A stretch of 64,000 nt of DNA from JAJAZB01 sp964244295 (GCA_964244295.1 CAXTIG010000019.1:1-64000), one strand, 5' to 3'; shown: positions 17,708-25,393, counted from the stretch's first letter. Numbers and translations: made by a program. The notes: generated from the letters alone by a model not told the origin.

Positions 17708-18634
17708 ATGCACTTGTTTTCAACGGTACTCGAATTGAAGAACGACAGGCTGGCTACGCGAAGTGCGGGTTACTCATTAGGACTGGTGCCCACGATGGGC
17801 GCGCTCCACGAAGGACATCTTTCGCTGATTGCCGCCAGCCGCGCCGCCAACGACCGCACCCTGTGCAGCATTTTTGTAAACCCGATTCAATTCAATAATT
17901 CCGACGACCTGACCCGCTACCCGCGCACCCTCGAAGCCGATTGCGCGATGCTCGAAGCAGCGGGCTGCGACGCCGTGTTTGCGCCCTCGGCGGCGGAAAT
18001 GTACCCGCAATTGCCCACGTTGAAGTTTGATTTTGGAACCTTGGAAACCGTGATGGAAGGCCGCTCCCGGCCCGGACACTTCAACGGCGTGGGCGTGGTG
18101 GTGGCCAAACTCTTCCACCTCGTGCAACCCGACCGGGCGTATTTCGGACAGAAAGATGTACAGCAATGCGCGGTGGTGAGGCGACTGATCGAAGACCTGA
18201 GTTTTCCTCTCGAACTCGTCGTGTGCCCGACTCAGCGCGAAGCCAATGGTTTGGCAATGTCGTCGCGCAACCGCAACCTCTCGGCGGAAGAGCGGGCCAA
18301 CGCGCCTTTTTTGTTTGCGCAACTCACAAAGGCGAAAACCCTGCTGGCCGAAGGGCGGGCGACAGAAACCGTTAAAACGGTTCTCGAAACCAACTTCACC
18401 CAAAACCCCGCCTTCCGCCTCGACTACTTCGAGGTGGCCGACCCGGCCACGCTGTTGCCCCTCAGCGGCCCGCTCGACGGCCGCCCGGCGGCGCTGTGCG
18501 TAGCAGCATTTTTGGGCGTGACGCGGTTAATTGACAACGTAGTGCTGGAACCGCCCCGTCGGGCGGCTGGGGAGGGCGGTGCGGCAGGGCCGTCCGGCGG
18601 GTTACGGGGAAACACGCCGGAACTTTTATCCTGA
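17708..18634 (+). CDS. panC: Pantothenate synthetase (pantoate--beta-alanine ligase), with an extra C-terminal tail
   Basis: A 308-residue enzyme joining pantoate and beta-alanine with ATP, the last step of pantothenate synthesis. Family motifs are present: P-T-M-G-A-L-H-E-G-H (residues 28-37, HIGH-like), F-V-N-P-I-Q-F, G-V-G-V-V-V-A-K-L-F, F-G-Q-K-D-x-Q-Q and A-M-S-S-R-N (KMSKS-like). Usual enzymes end close to T-R-L-I-D-N-x-x-L. Here about 28 Gly/Pro/Arg-rich residues follow, encoded by DNA containing a small GC-rich hairpin (CCGCCC/GGGCGG at 18551-18566). The tail is probably non-functional read-through into a spacer repeat. panD, which makes beta-alanine, follows directly. Confidence 0.95.
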   Translation: MHLFSTVLELKNDRLATRSAGYSLGLVPTMGALHEGHLSLIAASRAANDRTLCSIFVNPIQFNNSDDLTRYPRTLEADCAMLEAAGCDAVFAPSAAEMYPQLPTLKFDFGTLETVMEGRSRPGHFNGVGVVVAKLFHLVQPDRAYFGQKDVQQCAVVRRLIEDLSFPLELVVCPTQREANGLAMSSRNRNLSAEERANAPFLFAQLTKAKTLLAEGRATETVKTVLETNFTQNPAFRLDYFEVADPATLLPLSGPLDGRPAALCVAAFLGVTRLIDNVVLEPPRRAAGEGGAAGPSGGLRGNTPELLS

Positions 18635-18643
18635 CCCATCCCG

Positions 18644-18675
18644 TTTCCCCGCCCAACGCAAAGTGTCTACCTTTG
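18644..18675 (+). promoter_or_regulatory. Probable promoter of panD
   Basis: TACCTTTG at 18668-18675 matches the Bacteroidota -7 element TAnnTTTG. TTTC at 18644-18647 could serve as a weak -33 element with a 20-base spacer. The panD ATG lies 26 bases downstream, so panD may be transcribed independently of panC. Confidence 0.5.
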
Positions 18676-18701
18676 CCCCCAGTTCGCATCAACCGAAAAC
18701 C

Positions 18702-19052
18702 ATGCTTCTGACCATCATGAAGTCCAAACTCCACCGGGTGCGCGTCACGCAGGCGGAGTTGAATTACGTGGGCAGCATCACCATCGACCAGGCGTTGATG
18801 GAGGCCGCCAACCTGCTGGAAAACGAGAAAGTACAGATTGTCAACAACAACAACGGCGAACGTTTCGAGACCTACGTCATTCCCGGCGAGCGCGGTTCGG
18901 GTACGATTTGCCTTAACGGGGCCGCCGCCCGCCGCGCCCAGGTGGGCGACATCGTTATCATCATCGCCTACGCCCTGATGACCCCCGAAGAAGCCAAAGC
19001 CCATACGCCGAGGCTGGTGTTTCCCGATCCGGATAATAAACTGGTAACGTAG
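18702..19052 (+). CDS. panD: Aspartate 1-decarboxylase precursor
   Basis: A 116-residue pyruvoyl enzyme that turns aspartate into beta-alanine for pantothenate. The proenzyme self-cleaves between Gly24 and Ser25 in Y-V-G-S-I-T, both of which are present with the start at 18702; Ser25 becomes the pyruvoyl group. Other expected blocks are L-H-R-V-x-V-T-Q-A-E-L, N-G-E-R-F-E-T-Y-V-I (with substrate-binding Arg), G-S-G-x-I-C-L-N-G-A-A-A-R and G-D-I-V-I-I-I-A-Y. The ATG at 18702 is chosen because upstream frame extension only re-reads the panC tail. The stop codon is already part of the hairpin that follows. Confidence 0.96.
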   Translation: MLLTIMKSKLHRVRVTQAELNYVGSITIDQALMEAANLLENEKVQIVNNNNGERFETYVIPGERGSGTICLNGAAARRAQVGDIVIIIAYALMTPEEAKAHTPRLVFPDPDNKLVT

Positions 19053-19108
19053 TTTTCAGTTTCCAGTCTTCAGTTCACTCCTCCACTGAAGACTGGAAAC
19101 TGAAAACT
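19051..19108. repeat. Perfect 24-bp inverted repeat, CAGTTTTCAGT family
   Basis: Arms at 19051-19074 and 19085-19108 are exact reverse complements around a 10-base loop. The left arm begins within the panD stop codon. There is no T run after the right arm, so it is not a typical terminator; it sits in the 68-base spacer before the next gene of the same direction. Confidence 0.9.
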
Positions 19109-19119
19109 GAAAACTGCTC

Positions 19120-20148
19120 ATGAAAAACGCCCTCAAATACTTCCTTTTCCTCGCCCTGGCCGGGGGATTGGTTTGGTTTTCCATCCACACCGGCACCATC
19201 GACCCCCGGCAACTCTGGGCCGATATTTCGGAAGCCGACTGGCGCTGGGTGGGGCTGATGGTGTTGCTCACCTTCGTGGCCCACGGCAGCCGGGCCGCCC
19301 GTTGGCGGATTCTACTGGAGCCGCTGGGCTACCGACCTTCGTTTGGGGCGACCAACACCGCCGTGTGGCTGGGGTATTTTGCCAACAACCTCGTGCCGCG
19401 CCTGGGTGAGGTGACTCGCTGTACGTCGCTCCTGAAAAGCGACCGGATTCCCATCGAAAAATCGCTGGGCACGGTGGTGACGGAGCGGATTTTCGACGTG
19501 CTGACCTTGTTCGTTTTGCTGGGCCTGAACTTGTTGCTCGACTTTGACCGGCTGGTAGCTTTCATCAGCACTTCTACGGCTTCGGCCTCCGGTTCGGGTG
19601 GGAGCGGTTCGCGTCTCTGGCTCTGGATAGGGTTCGGAATCGTAGTAGCCGGGGCGCTGCTCGTCGTTTTTTTAGGGAAAAAACTCGTACAGATTGCCCT
19701 GGTTCAGAAACTGATTAAAGCGGGTCAGGGCCTGCTCGCCGGGCTGTTGAGTATCCGCAACCTCCGCCAGCCGGGGCTGTTTTTGTTCCACACCGTGCTG
19801 ATTTGGGGAATGTACTGGCTGATGGGTTACGTGCTGTTCATGGCCATTCCCAAATTTGCGGAACTTTCGCCCCTGGTGGCGCTGACCGTCCTTACCACGG
19901 GCGCGCTGGCGATGATTCTGCCCACCCCCGGCGGAATCGGTTCCTACAATGCCTTCGTGGCCTTCGCCCTGCACTCGATTTACGGCATCGCCGAAGTCGA
20001 CAGCGGTACGCTGGCTACGTTTATCCAAAGTTCGCAGATGCTCTGCACGCTGGCCATCGGGCTGGTTTTCTTCCTGATTTCACTCCTTCCCAACTCCCCT
20101 AAAACGCCCCGCCCTGCCCCCGTTCATGCACACGGCCTCAAAAATTAA
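19120..20148 (+). CDS. Flippase-like integral membrane protein (lysylphosphatidylglycerol synthase TM-like, YbhN/UPF0104)
   Basis: A 342-residue polytopic membrane protein. About eight hydrophobic segments are visible, beginning Y-F-L-F-L-A-L-A-G-G-L-V-W-F. The family blocks W-x-x-L-x-P-L-G-Y-R-P-S-F, Y-F-A-N-N-L-V-P-R-L-G-E-V-T-R (conserved loop with Arg/Glu) and L-P-T-P-G-G-I-G-S-Y-N-A-F are clear. The family shares the membrane part of MprF and AglD and is thought to move or bind lipids, but no synthetase domain is present here. It overlaps rfaE2 by 23 bases, so the two are cotranslated, which hints at an envelope-lipid role. Confidence 0.85.
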   Translation: MKNALKYFLFLALAGGLVWFSIHTGTIDPRQLWADISEADWRWVGLMVLLTFVAHGSRAARWRILLEPLGYRPSFGATNTAVWLGYFANNLVPRLGEVTRCTSLLKSDRIPIEKSLGTVVTERIFDVLTLFVLLGLNLLLDFDRLVAFISTSTASASGSGGSGSRLWLWIGFGIVVAGALLVVFLGKKLVQIALVQKLIKAGQGLLAGLLSIRNLRQPGLFLFHTVLIWGMYWLMGYVLFMAIPKFAELSPLVALTVLTTGALAMILPTPGGIGSYNAFVAFALHSIYGIAEVDSGTLATFIQSSQMLCTLAIGLVFFLISLLPNSPKTPRPAPVHAHGLKN

Positions 20149-20611
20149 ACTCCTCGCCGACGCCCTCGAAGGCATCGGCAACTGGCAGGCTGCCGGGGAA
20201 AAAATCGTCTTTACCAATGGCGTGTTCGACCTCGTTCACCTGGGCCACATCGATTATCTCGAAAAAGCGCGGGCAAAGGGCGACCGCCTCGTGCTGGGGT
20301 TGAACACCGATGCTTCCGTGCGGCGATTGGGCAAAGGTTCCAACCGCCCGGTGGTAGCCGAAGCCGCCCGCGCCCGGATGGTGGCGGCGTTCCAGTTTGT
20401 GGATGCTGTCATTTTGTTCGACGAAGACACCCCGGAGGCCCTCATCGAGGCCGTAAAACCTGACATTTTGGTCAAAGGCGACGACTACACCGTGCAAACC
20501 ATCGTCGGCGCGGATTTTGTACTAAGTAGGGGCGGACGCGTAGAAACCATTGCACTCGTGAAAGGTTATTCTACCACCGCGTTGATTCAGAAAATCAAAC
20601 AGAGTTTTTAA
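20126..20611 (+). CDS. rfaE2: D-glycero-beta-D-manno-heptose 1-phosphate adenylyltransferase
   Basis: A 161-residue nucleotidyltransferase that adenylylates heptose-1-phosphate on the way to ADP-heptose for the LPS core. It corresponds to the C-terminal half of E. coli HldE; the kinase half is separate in this lineage and not in the window. Visible are F-T-N-G-V-F-D-L-V-H-L-G-H (HxGH motif, residues 38-41), L-N-T-D-A-S-V-R-R-L-K/G-K-G, R-P-V-V, and the closing G-Y-S-T-T-A-L-I-Q-K-I (STT motif). It overlaps the upstream membrane protein gene by 23 bases. Confidence 0.93.
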   Translation: MHTASKIKLLADALEGIGNWQAAGEKIVFTNGVFDLVHLGHIDYLEKARAKGDRLVLGLNTDASVRRLGKGSNRPVVAEAARARMVAAFQFVDAVILFDEDTPEALIEAVKPDILVKGDDYTVQTIVGADFVLSRGGRVETIALVKGYSTTALIQKIKQSF

Positions 20612-20693
20612 CTACAGTTTTCCGTTTTCAGTCTACGGTTTTCAGTTGATGGGTACAAAAACTGAAAACTTTAAACCGAAAACTGAAAACTAT
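20612..20693. repeat. Imperfect inverted repeat, CAGTTTTCAGT family
   Basis: Begins at the base after the rfaE2 stop. The left side has AACTACAGTTTTCCGTTTTC and CGGTTTTCAGT; the right side has ACTGAAAACT and CCGAAAACTGAAAACT. The arms align with several mismatches, suggesting an older copy than the one at 19051. It fills almost the whole spacer before the metallopeptidase gene. Confidence 0.75.
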
Positions 20694-20707
20694 AAATCAT
20701 CACCACC

Positions 20708-21394
20708 ATGGCAGGCATCTGGATTCTCAGTATTTTAATCATGCTCGTTAGCTTTTACGTAAGCTGGCGGCTGAAAAGCAAGTTCGCGGAGTATTCGCAG
20801 GTTGGACTCCAGAACGATTTGAGCGGTAAGGAAATCGCCGAAAAAATGCTGCGCGAAAACGGCATTTACGACGTAAAAGTCATCTCGGTCGAAGGCCAGC
20901 TTACCGACCACTACAACCCGCAAGACCGGACCGTCAACCTGAGCAACGAGGTATTTTACGGGCGTAGCGTGTCCGCCGCCGCCGTGGCCTCGCACGAATG
21001 CGGGCACGCCGTGCAACACGCGACGGCCTACGGGGCGCTGCAATTCCGTTCGGCCATCGTGCCCTTCGTGAGCGTGGCCTCCAACTGGATGCAATGGATT
21101 ATCCTCGCCGGGATTTTCCTGATTCAAACCACCATCGTACCCCTGGCCATCGGCGTGGCCCTGTTTGCGGTGACAACGGCGTTTAGCTTTATCACGCTGC
21201 CCGTTGAATTCGATGCGAGCCGCCGGGCGCTGGCCTGGATCGACAGCCGGGGAATTGTTAACCAACGCGAACACGCGATGGCCAAAGACGCGCTGAAGTG
21301 GGCGGCGATGACCTACGTGGTAGCCGCCATCGGCTCGCTGGCGACGCTGCTTTACTACGTGAGTCTGCTGATGGGCGGGCGGCGGAGTGATTAA
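20708..21394 (+). CDS. Zinc metallopeptidase, YugP-like membrane protein
   Basis: A 228-residue inner-membrane protein of the YugP / Zn_peptidase_2 family. It has an N-terminal membrane segment (I-W-I-L-S-I-L-I-M-L-V-S-F-Y-V-S-W), a soluble part with the zinc motif H-E-C-G-H at residues 96-100, two to three further membrane segments, and the conserved L-P-V-E-F-D-A-S-R-R-A-L block, which supplies a possible third ligand. The role of the family is unresolved; a membrane-embedded protease is the usual inference. An intrinsic terminator follows. Confidence 0.88.
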   Translation: MAGIWILSILIMLVSFYVSWRLKSKFAEYSQVGLQNDLSGKEIAEKMLRENGIYDVKVISVEGQLTDHYNPQDRTVNLSNEVFYGRSVSAAAVASHECGHAVQHATAYGALQFRSAIVPFVSVASNWMQWIILAGIFLIQTTIVPLAIGVALFAVTTAFSFITLPVEFDASRRALAWIDSRGIVNQREHAMAKDALKWAAMTYVVAAIGSLATLLYYVSLLMGGRRSD

Positions 21395-21415
21395 TTTTTG
21401 ACGCTGATTTTTGCG

Positions 21416-21444
21416 AAAGGCAGTCCGGTGGACTGCCTTTTTTT
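21416..21444 (+). terminator. Intrinsic terminator after the zinc metallopeptidase gene
   Basis: AAAGGCAGTCC and GGACTGCCTTT pair around GGT, followed by a T run. It lies 21 bases after the stop. Confidence 0.9.
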
Positions 21445-21452
21445 GTGGTAGC

Positions 21453-21539
21453 TTGTCATCCTGGAAGGACCTCGTTGGCCCACCGTTGCCCTTCCAGGAA
21501 ACTAAACGGTAGGCCAACGAGGTCCTTCCAGGATGACAA
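21453..21539. repeat. 28-bp perfect inverted repeat, GTCATCCTGGAAGGACC family
   Basis: Arms at 21453-21480 and 21512-21539 are exact reverse complements. An additional inner pair, ACCGTT/AACGGT, extends the stem past a one-base bulge on each side. It lies just after the terminator and 20 bases before the methyltransferase start. The same family is at 29458, 52726, 59074 and 61121. Confidence 0.92.
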
Positions 21540-21558
21540 ATAAAATGAGTACAGAAAA

Positions 21559-22284
21559 ATGAAACCACTTGCCCTCCTTTTCCTCGCCATCGCTTGCGGC
21601 CAAAGCCCACGCCCGGCTACCCAAACGCCCAAGTCGAAAGCGACTACAGACACCGCCTACGTGTACCAAACCGCCAGCGGCGACGGCACCGGCAAGGTGT
21701 ATTTCGGGCGGGAAATCGCCCAGGTGATGGGCCACTTCGGGGCCGATTGGCTCGAACGCCCGGAGCGCGAACGCGAAGAGCGCACGGATGTACTGCTCGA
21801 CGTTTTGAAACTGAAACCCGGCGACGTAGTGGCCGACATCGGCGCGGGCACGGGCTATTTCAGTTTTCGGATCGCCCCCCGCGTGCCGCAGGGCCGGGTG
21901 CTGGCCGTGGACATTCAGCCCGAAATGCTCGGTTTCATTCGTCAGGGAATGAAAGCCCGGAAGGCCACAAACGTGGAACCCGTGCTGGGCACGATTGAAA
22001 ACCCTCGCCTGCCCGCCAATGGCGTGGACGTGGCCCTGCTCGTGGACGCTTACCACGAGTTTTCGCACCCCCGCGAGATGATGCAGCGCATCGCCAACGC
22101 CCTCCGCCCCGGCGGGCGCGTGGTGCTGGTGGAGTACCGGCTGGAAGACCCCAACGTGCCCATCAAAACCCTGCACAAAATGAGCGTGGCCCAGGCCGAG
22201 AAGGAGATGAAAGCGCTGGGTTTACGCAAACTACGAGTGAGCGAAGACCTGCCCTGGCAGCACGTGATGGAGTTTGGGAAGTAA
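21559..22284 (+). CDS. Class I SAM-dependent methyltransferase with lipoprotein-like signal
   Basis: A 241-residue protein. The Rossmann methyltransferase core is plain: V-V-A-D-I-G-A-G-T-G-Y-F (motif I), V-L-A-V-D-I-Q-P-E-M (motif post I), D-V-A-L-L-V-D-A-Y-H-E (motif II) and L-R-P-G-G-R-V-V-L-V-E (motif III). The first residues form a short export signal with a lipobox-like L-A-I-A-C (Cys13), then a low-complexity linker. A SAM enzyme outside the cytoplasm would lack its cofactor unless supplied, so either the signal is not used or the protein has another role. The substrate is unknown. Confidence 0.8.
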   Translation: MKPLALLFLAIACGQSPRPATQTPKSKATTDTAYVYQTASGDGTGKVYFGREIAQVMGHFGADWLERPEREREERTDVLLDVLKLKPGDVVADIGAGTGYFSFRIAPRVPQGRVLAVDIQPEMLGFIRQGMKARKATNVEPVLGTIENPRLPANGVDVALLVDAYHEFSHPREMMQRIANALRPGGRVVLVEYRLEDPNVPIKTLHKMSVAQAEKEMKALGLRKLRVSEDLPWQHVMEFGK

Positions 22285-22292
22285 AAAAGCGT

Positions 22293-22394
22293 GGGGTCAC
22301 GCTGAGCGGAACGGTCCGCCGCTGCGGTCGAAGCGCGTGCGGCTGGTCAGCGTTGGCCCACCGTACACGCTTCGACTCCGCTCAGCGTGACCCC
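22293..22394. repeat. Inverted repeat of the GTCACGCTGAGCGGAGTCGAAG type, with a one-arm insertion
   Basis: The right arm (22366-22394) is the reverse complement of the left arm (22293-22339) once a 16-base unit at 22311-22326 is removed from the left arm; only two extra bases near the loop then remain unmatched. It lies between the convergent methyltransferase and TIGR00266 genes. Confidence 0.9.
22311..22326 (+). repeat. 16-bp inserted unit ACGGTCCGCCGCTGCG (one arm only)
   Basis: Interrupts GAGCGGA / GTCGAAG in the left arm of the surrounding hairpin; the right arm has the uninterrupted sequence. The same unit is found at 62791 and, as a variant, at 32601. It is present in both arms of the hairpins at 23255 and 23627. 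Confidence 0.85.
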
Positions 22395-22395
22395 T

Positions 22396-22451
22396 TTTTC
22401 TCACCAAAAGCCCGGCAACCTGCGCAGGTTGCCGGGCTTTTGGTGAGAAAA
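22396..22451. terminator. Perfect 56-bp palindrome acting as bidirectional terminator
   Basis: Bases 22396-22423 are the exact reverse complement of 22424-22451 with no loop bases: TTTTCTCACCAAAAGCCCGG at the left end, ACCTGCGCAGGT at the centre. It has T-rich and A-rich ends, so it can terminate from both sides. The last base touches the stop codon of the TIGR00266 gene. Confidence 0.9.
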
Positions 22452-23234
22452 TCAATCCTCAAACACCCGTCCCAACCCGCCCAGCACCGAGCCGCCTTCT
22501 TTGCGGGCGTTGCCGCCGAGGTGGGGGCTGAGTTCCTGGATGAGTTTGGAAATCGGCATCGACTGGAGCCAGACCCGGCCCGTGCCGCGCAGCGTAGCCA
22601 GGAAAATGCCCTCGCCGCCGAACACCATGCTTTTCAGACTGCCCGACCGCTGGATGTCGTAGCCGATTTGCGGCTCGAAGGCCACGATGCAGCCCGTATC
22701 CACGCGCAGGGTTTCGTTGTTGAGTTGTTTTTCGATCACCACCCCGCCCGCGTGAACGAACAGCATTCCATCGCCGGTGATTTTTTGGAGAATGAAGCCT
22801 TCACCGCCGAAAAACCCACTGCCCAGTTTCTGGTTGAACTGGATGGTCATGCGCGTACCGAGCGCGGCGCAAAGAAAGCCGTCTTTCTGCACGATGAGCG
22901 TGTTGTTTGCCGTTTTGCCCAAATCCACCGGAATGATGGTGCCGGGATACGGGGCCGAAAAGGCCAGTTTGCGCTTGACGTTAGCCAGGTTGGTGAAGTG
23001 GGTCATGAACAGCGACTCGCCGGTGATGAGACGACTGCCGGCGTCCATGAGTTTGCCCAGAAAACTCTGGGTGGGTTGGGAGCCGTCGCCCATTTTGGTC
23101 TCGAACTGGATACCATCTTCCATGTACAACATGGCCCCGGCTTCGGCGATGACCGTCTCGTGGGGGTCGAGTTCGACTTCGACAATCTGGATGTCTTCGC
23201 CGATGATTTTGTAGTCGATTTCGTGGGAAAGCAT
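22452..23234 (-). CDS. TIGR00266 / AIM24 family protein
   Basis: A 260-residue soluble protein made of repeated beta strands (double-psi-like trimeric fold known for the family). Typical blocks are V-E-V-E-L-D-P-H-E-T-V-I-A-E-A-G-A-M-L-Y-M, G-E-S-L-F-M-T-H-F-T-N and V-Q-K-D-G-F-L-C-A-A-L-G-T. The yeast relative AIM24 supports mitochondrial inner-membrane organisation; the bacterial role is unknown. It shares its 3' spacer with the convergent methyltransferase gene. The start at 23234 gives the usual family N terminus. Confidence 0.88.
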   Translation of the reverse strand: MLSHEIDYKIIGEDIQIVEVELDPHETVIAEAGAMLYMEDGIQFETKMGDGSQPTQSFLGKLMDAGSRLITGESLFMTHFTNLANVKRKLAFSAPYPGTIIPVDLGKTANNTLIVQKDGFLCAALGTRMTIQFNQKLGSGFFGGEGFILQKITGDGMLFVHAGGVVIEKQLNNETLRVDTGCIVAFEPQIGYDIQRSGSLKSMVFGGEGIFLATLRGTGRVWLQSMPISKLIQELSPHLGGNARKEGGSVLGGLGRVFED

Positions 23235-23254
23235 GGATTGGGTGGGGGGATTGG

Positions 23255-23381
23255 GAATGTGCTAATTTCTAATGCGGTCCGCCGCTGCGGTGCGAATGTG
23301 CTAATTTCTAATTTCAGAAAATGCAGATTGGTCTTTCCATTCGCACCGCAGCGGCGGACCGCATTAGAAATTAGCACATTC
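23255..23381. repeat. Perfect 44-bp inverted repeat containing the 16-bp unit in both arms
   Basis: Arms at 23255-23298 and 23338-23381 are exact reverse complements around a 39-base loop. Each arm holds CGGTCCGCCGCTGCGG (23275-23290; complement 23346-23361). The phrase GAATGTGCTAATTTCTAAT occurs twice on the left, at 23255 and 23294, as a direct repeat. It ends six bases before the stop of the next minus-strand gene. Confidence 0.92.
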
Positions 23382-23387
23382 GCACAT

Positions 23388-23618
23388 CTACTCCTCCGGC
23401 GCTTCGCCGCGCTTTTTCAACTCATCCAAATCCTCGCGGTGACGGAGTTTTTTGTCGTCCACGTTGCGGTTGAGGAAGGCGTTGATTTTGTCGATGTCGT
23501 AGCTGCTGCGGATTTCACCGAACGAATTGATTTCGATGTCGAAGCCAGATAAATCCTTGTGGACGCGGGGCTTTTCGGTGGTTTTGTCCTTGACGGGTTT
23601 CGCGGGTTTCTTAGCCAT
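23388..23618 (-). CDS. Small basic/acidic hypothetical protein
   Basis: A 76-residue soluble protein: a Lys/Pro-rich start (A-K-K-P-A-K-P-V-K-D-K), then I-E-I-N-S-F-G-E-I-R-S-S-Y-D-I-D-K-I-N-A-F-L and a charged C-terminal helix. It looks like a conserved Cytophagales small protein, but I cannot name a family. The spacers on both sides are filled by long hairpins, so it probably has its own promoter or depends on read-through from gltX, 137 bases upstream in the same direction. Confidence 0.6.
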   Translation of the reverse strand: MAKKPAKPVKDKTTEKPRVHKDLSGFDIEINSFGEIRSSYDIDKINAFLNRNVDDKKLRHREDLDELKKRGEAPEE

Positions 23619-23626
23619 GTTTTTTT

Positions 23627-23760
23627 GTCTGAACCGCAGCGGCGGACCGTCGCGATTGGCCCGGATTTATGGATTTTCAGGATGAAAAATTCAGGAGTTG
23701 ACCCTCCTGAAAATCCATAAATTCGGGCCAATCGCGACGGTCCGCCGCTGCGGTTCAGAC
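23627..23760. repeat. 56-bp inverted repeat (55 of 56 paired) containing the 16-bp unit in both arms
   Basis: Arms at 23627-23682 and 23705-23760 differ at one position (GGCCCGGATT versus GGCCCGAATT when read in the same sense). The unit CCGCAGCGGCGGACCG is in both arms (23634-23649; 23738-23753). The right arm contains the stop codon and last sense codon of gltX. The loop is 22 bases. Confidence 0.93.
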
Positions 23761-25323
23761 GGTTAGTTGGTTTAACGCATTTTCCAACCGATTCACCACT
23801 TCCTCCTTCCCCATCAATTCCATCGAAAGCATCAAATCCGGCCCGGCGGTGCTGCCCGTGAGCACCACACGCAGGGGCTGCATGACCTTGCCTAGTTTGA
23901 TGCCCTGCCGTTCGGTAATCGAATGTAGCAGGTCCTTGGCCGTCTCGGCGGTTAGGTTTTCGACCAGTGGCAGTTCGTCGCGGTAAGCGGTCAAAACGGC
24001 GGCTACTTCGAGCGTCCACTTCGAGGAAATGACGGCGGGGTCGTACTCGGTGGGGGCCTCGAACAAAAACTCCGTGCCCGTCAGCATTTCCTGCGGGAAG
24101 GTCACGCGGTCGCGCATGAGCCGGGCGATGCCCGCCGCTTTGGCGGGCGTGATACCCACGCCTTTGGCCTCCAGCGCAGGCAGCAGAAAAGCCGCCAATT
24201 CCTCGTCGGTTTGCTTCCGCAGGTACTGCTGGTTGAACCACTGCGCTTTCTGGATGTCGAATTTCGCCCCCGATTTCGAGATGCGTTCGAGGCTGAAGGC
24301 GGCGATGAGTTCGTCCATCGAAAACAACTCCTGTTCGGTGCCGGGATTCCAGCCCAGAAAGGCCAGGAAGTTGACCATCGCTTCGGGCAAATACCCGTCC
24401 TCGCGGAAACCCCGCGCCACCTGGCCGGTAGCCGGGTCGGTGTATTCGAGGGGGAAAATGGGGAAACCGCCCAGGTCGGCGTCGCGCTTGCTGAGTTTGC
24501 CGTTGCCGTCGGGCTTGAGCAGCAGCGGCAGGTGGGCGAATTGGGGCATGGTGCTTTCCCAGCCCAAGTACCGGTACAGCAACACGTGCAGTGGCGCCGA
24601 GGGCAACCATTCTTCGCCGCGAATCACGTGGGTGATGCCCATCAGGTGGTCGTCCACCACGTTGGCGAGGTGGTAGGTGGGCATTCCGTCGGCCTTGAGC
24701 AGCACCTTGTCGTCAATCTGCGAACTGTGAACGTGGACCCAGCCGCGAATCAAATCGTTGAGCCGGATGTCTTCTTTGGCGGGCACTTTCAGGCGGATTA
24801 CGTAGGGTTCACCGTTCTTGATTTTGGCCGAAACGCCTTCCTGCGGCAGCGTGAGCGAGTTGTTGAGTTTGAGCCGGGTGATGGAATTGTAGGTGAAGGC
24901 TGTCCCCTGACTTTCGAGGCTCTGGCGCATGGCATCGAGTTCTTCCGGCGTGTCGAAGGCGACGTAGGCTTTACCTTCGGCCACGAGGCGCTCGGCGTAG
25001 GGACGGTACATTTCTTTGCGCTCCGACTGGCGGTAAGGCGCGTGCGGACCGGGTCCGTCGCCACGGTCCACGCCCTGGCCTTCGTCGATTTCGATGCCGA
25101 TCCACTTCAGGGCTTCCAGAATGTACGCCTCGGCACCGGGCACGTAGCGGTTTTGGTCGGTGTCTTCGATGCGCAGAATCATCGTACCACCGAGTTGGCG
25201 AGCCAGCAAATAATTGTACAGCGCCGTGCGCACGCCGCCGATGTGCAACGGCCCCGTGGGGCTGGGGGCGAAGCGGACGCGGACAGCCCCCGTTCCCCCG
25301 AAGGGGGCATTTTGTAGAGTCAT
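23755..25323 (-). CDS. gltX: Glutamate--tRNA ligase
   Basis: A 522-residue class I aminoacyl-tRNA synthetase charging tRNA-Glu. Signature motifs are A-P-S-P-T-G-P-L-H-I-G-G (residues 19-30, HIGH-like) and K-L-S-K-R (276-280, KMSKS-like), with R-I-E-D-T-D and the C-terminal anticodon-binding helical domain present. The length is normal. The final V-stop codons are embedded in a long hairpin. A canonical RidA gene lies upstream in the same direction, separated by an imperfect hairpin. Confidence 0.97.
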   Translation of the reverse strand: MTLQNAPFGGTGAVRVRFAPSPTGPLHIGGVRTALYNYLLARQLGGTMILRIEDTDQNRYVPGAEAYILEALKWIGIEIDEGQGVDRGDGPGPHAPYRQSERKEMYRPYAERLVAEGKAYVAFDTPEELDAMRQSLESQGTAFTYNSITRLKLNNSLTLPQEGVSAKIKNGEPYVIRLKVPAKEDIRLNDLIRGWVHVHSSQIDDKVLLKADGMPTYHLANVVDDHLMGITHVIRGEEWLPSAPLHVLLYRYLGWESTMPQFAHLPLLLKPDGNGKLSKRDADLGGFPIFPLEYTDPATGQVARGFREDGYLPEAMVNFLAFLGWNPGTEQELFSMDELIAAFSLERISKSGAKFDIQKAQWFNQQYLRKQTDEELAAFLLPALEAKGVGITPAKAAGIARLMRDRVTFPQEMLTGTEFLFEAPTEYDPAVISSKWTLEVAAVLTAYRDELPLVENLTAETAKDLLHSITERQGIKLGKVMQPLRVVLTGSTAGPDLMLSMELMGKEEVVNRLENALNQLTV

Positions 25324-25331
25324 AAAAATGG

Positions 25332-25393
25332 ACAGTTTAGTTGTTTACAGTGGTTTGCAGTCAACTGAAAACTGTAAACCGAAAACTGTAAAC
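25332..25393. repeat. Imperfect inverted repeat, CAGTTTACAGT family
   Basis: The left half has ACAGTTTAGTTGTTTACAGT; the right half has ACTGAAAACTGTAAACC then GAAAACTGTAAACC. Pairing is partial. It fills the spacer between ridA and gltX and touches the ridA stop. Confidence 0.75.
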
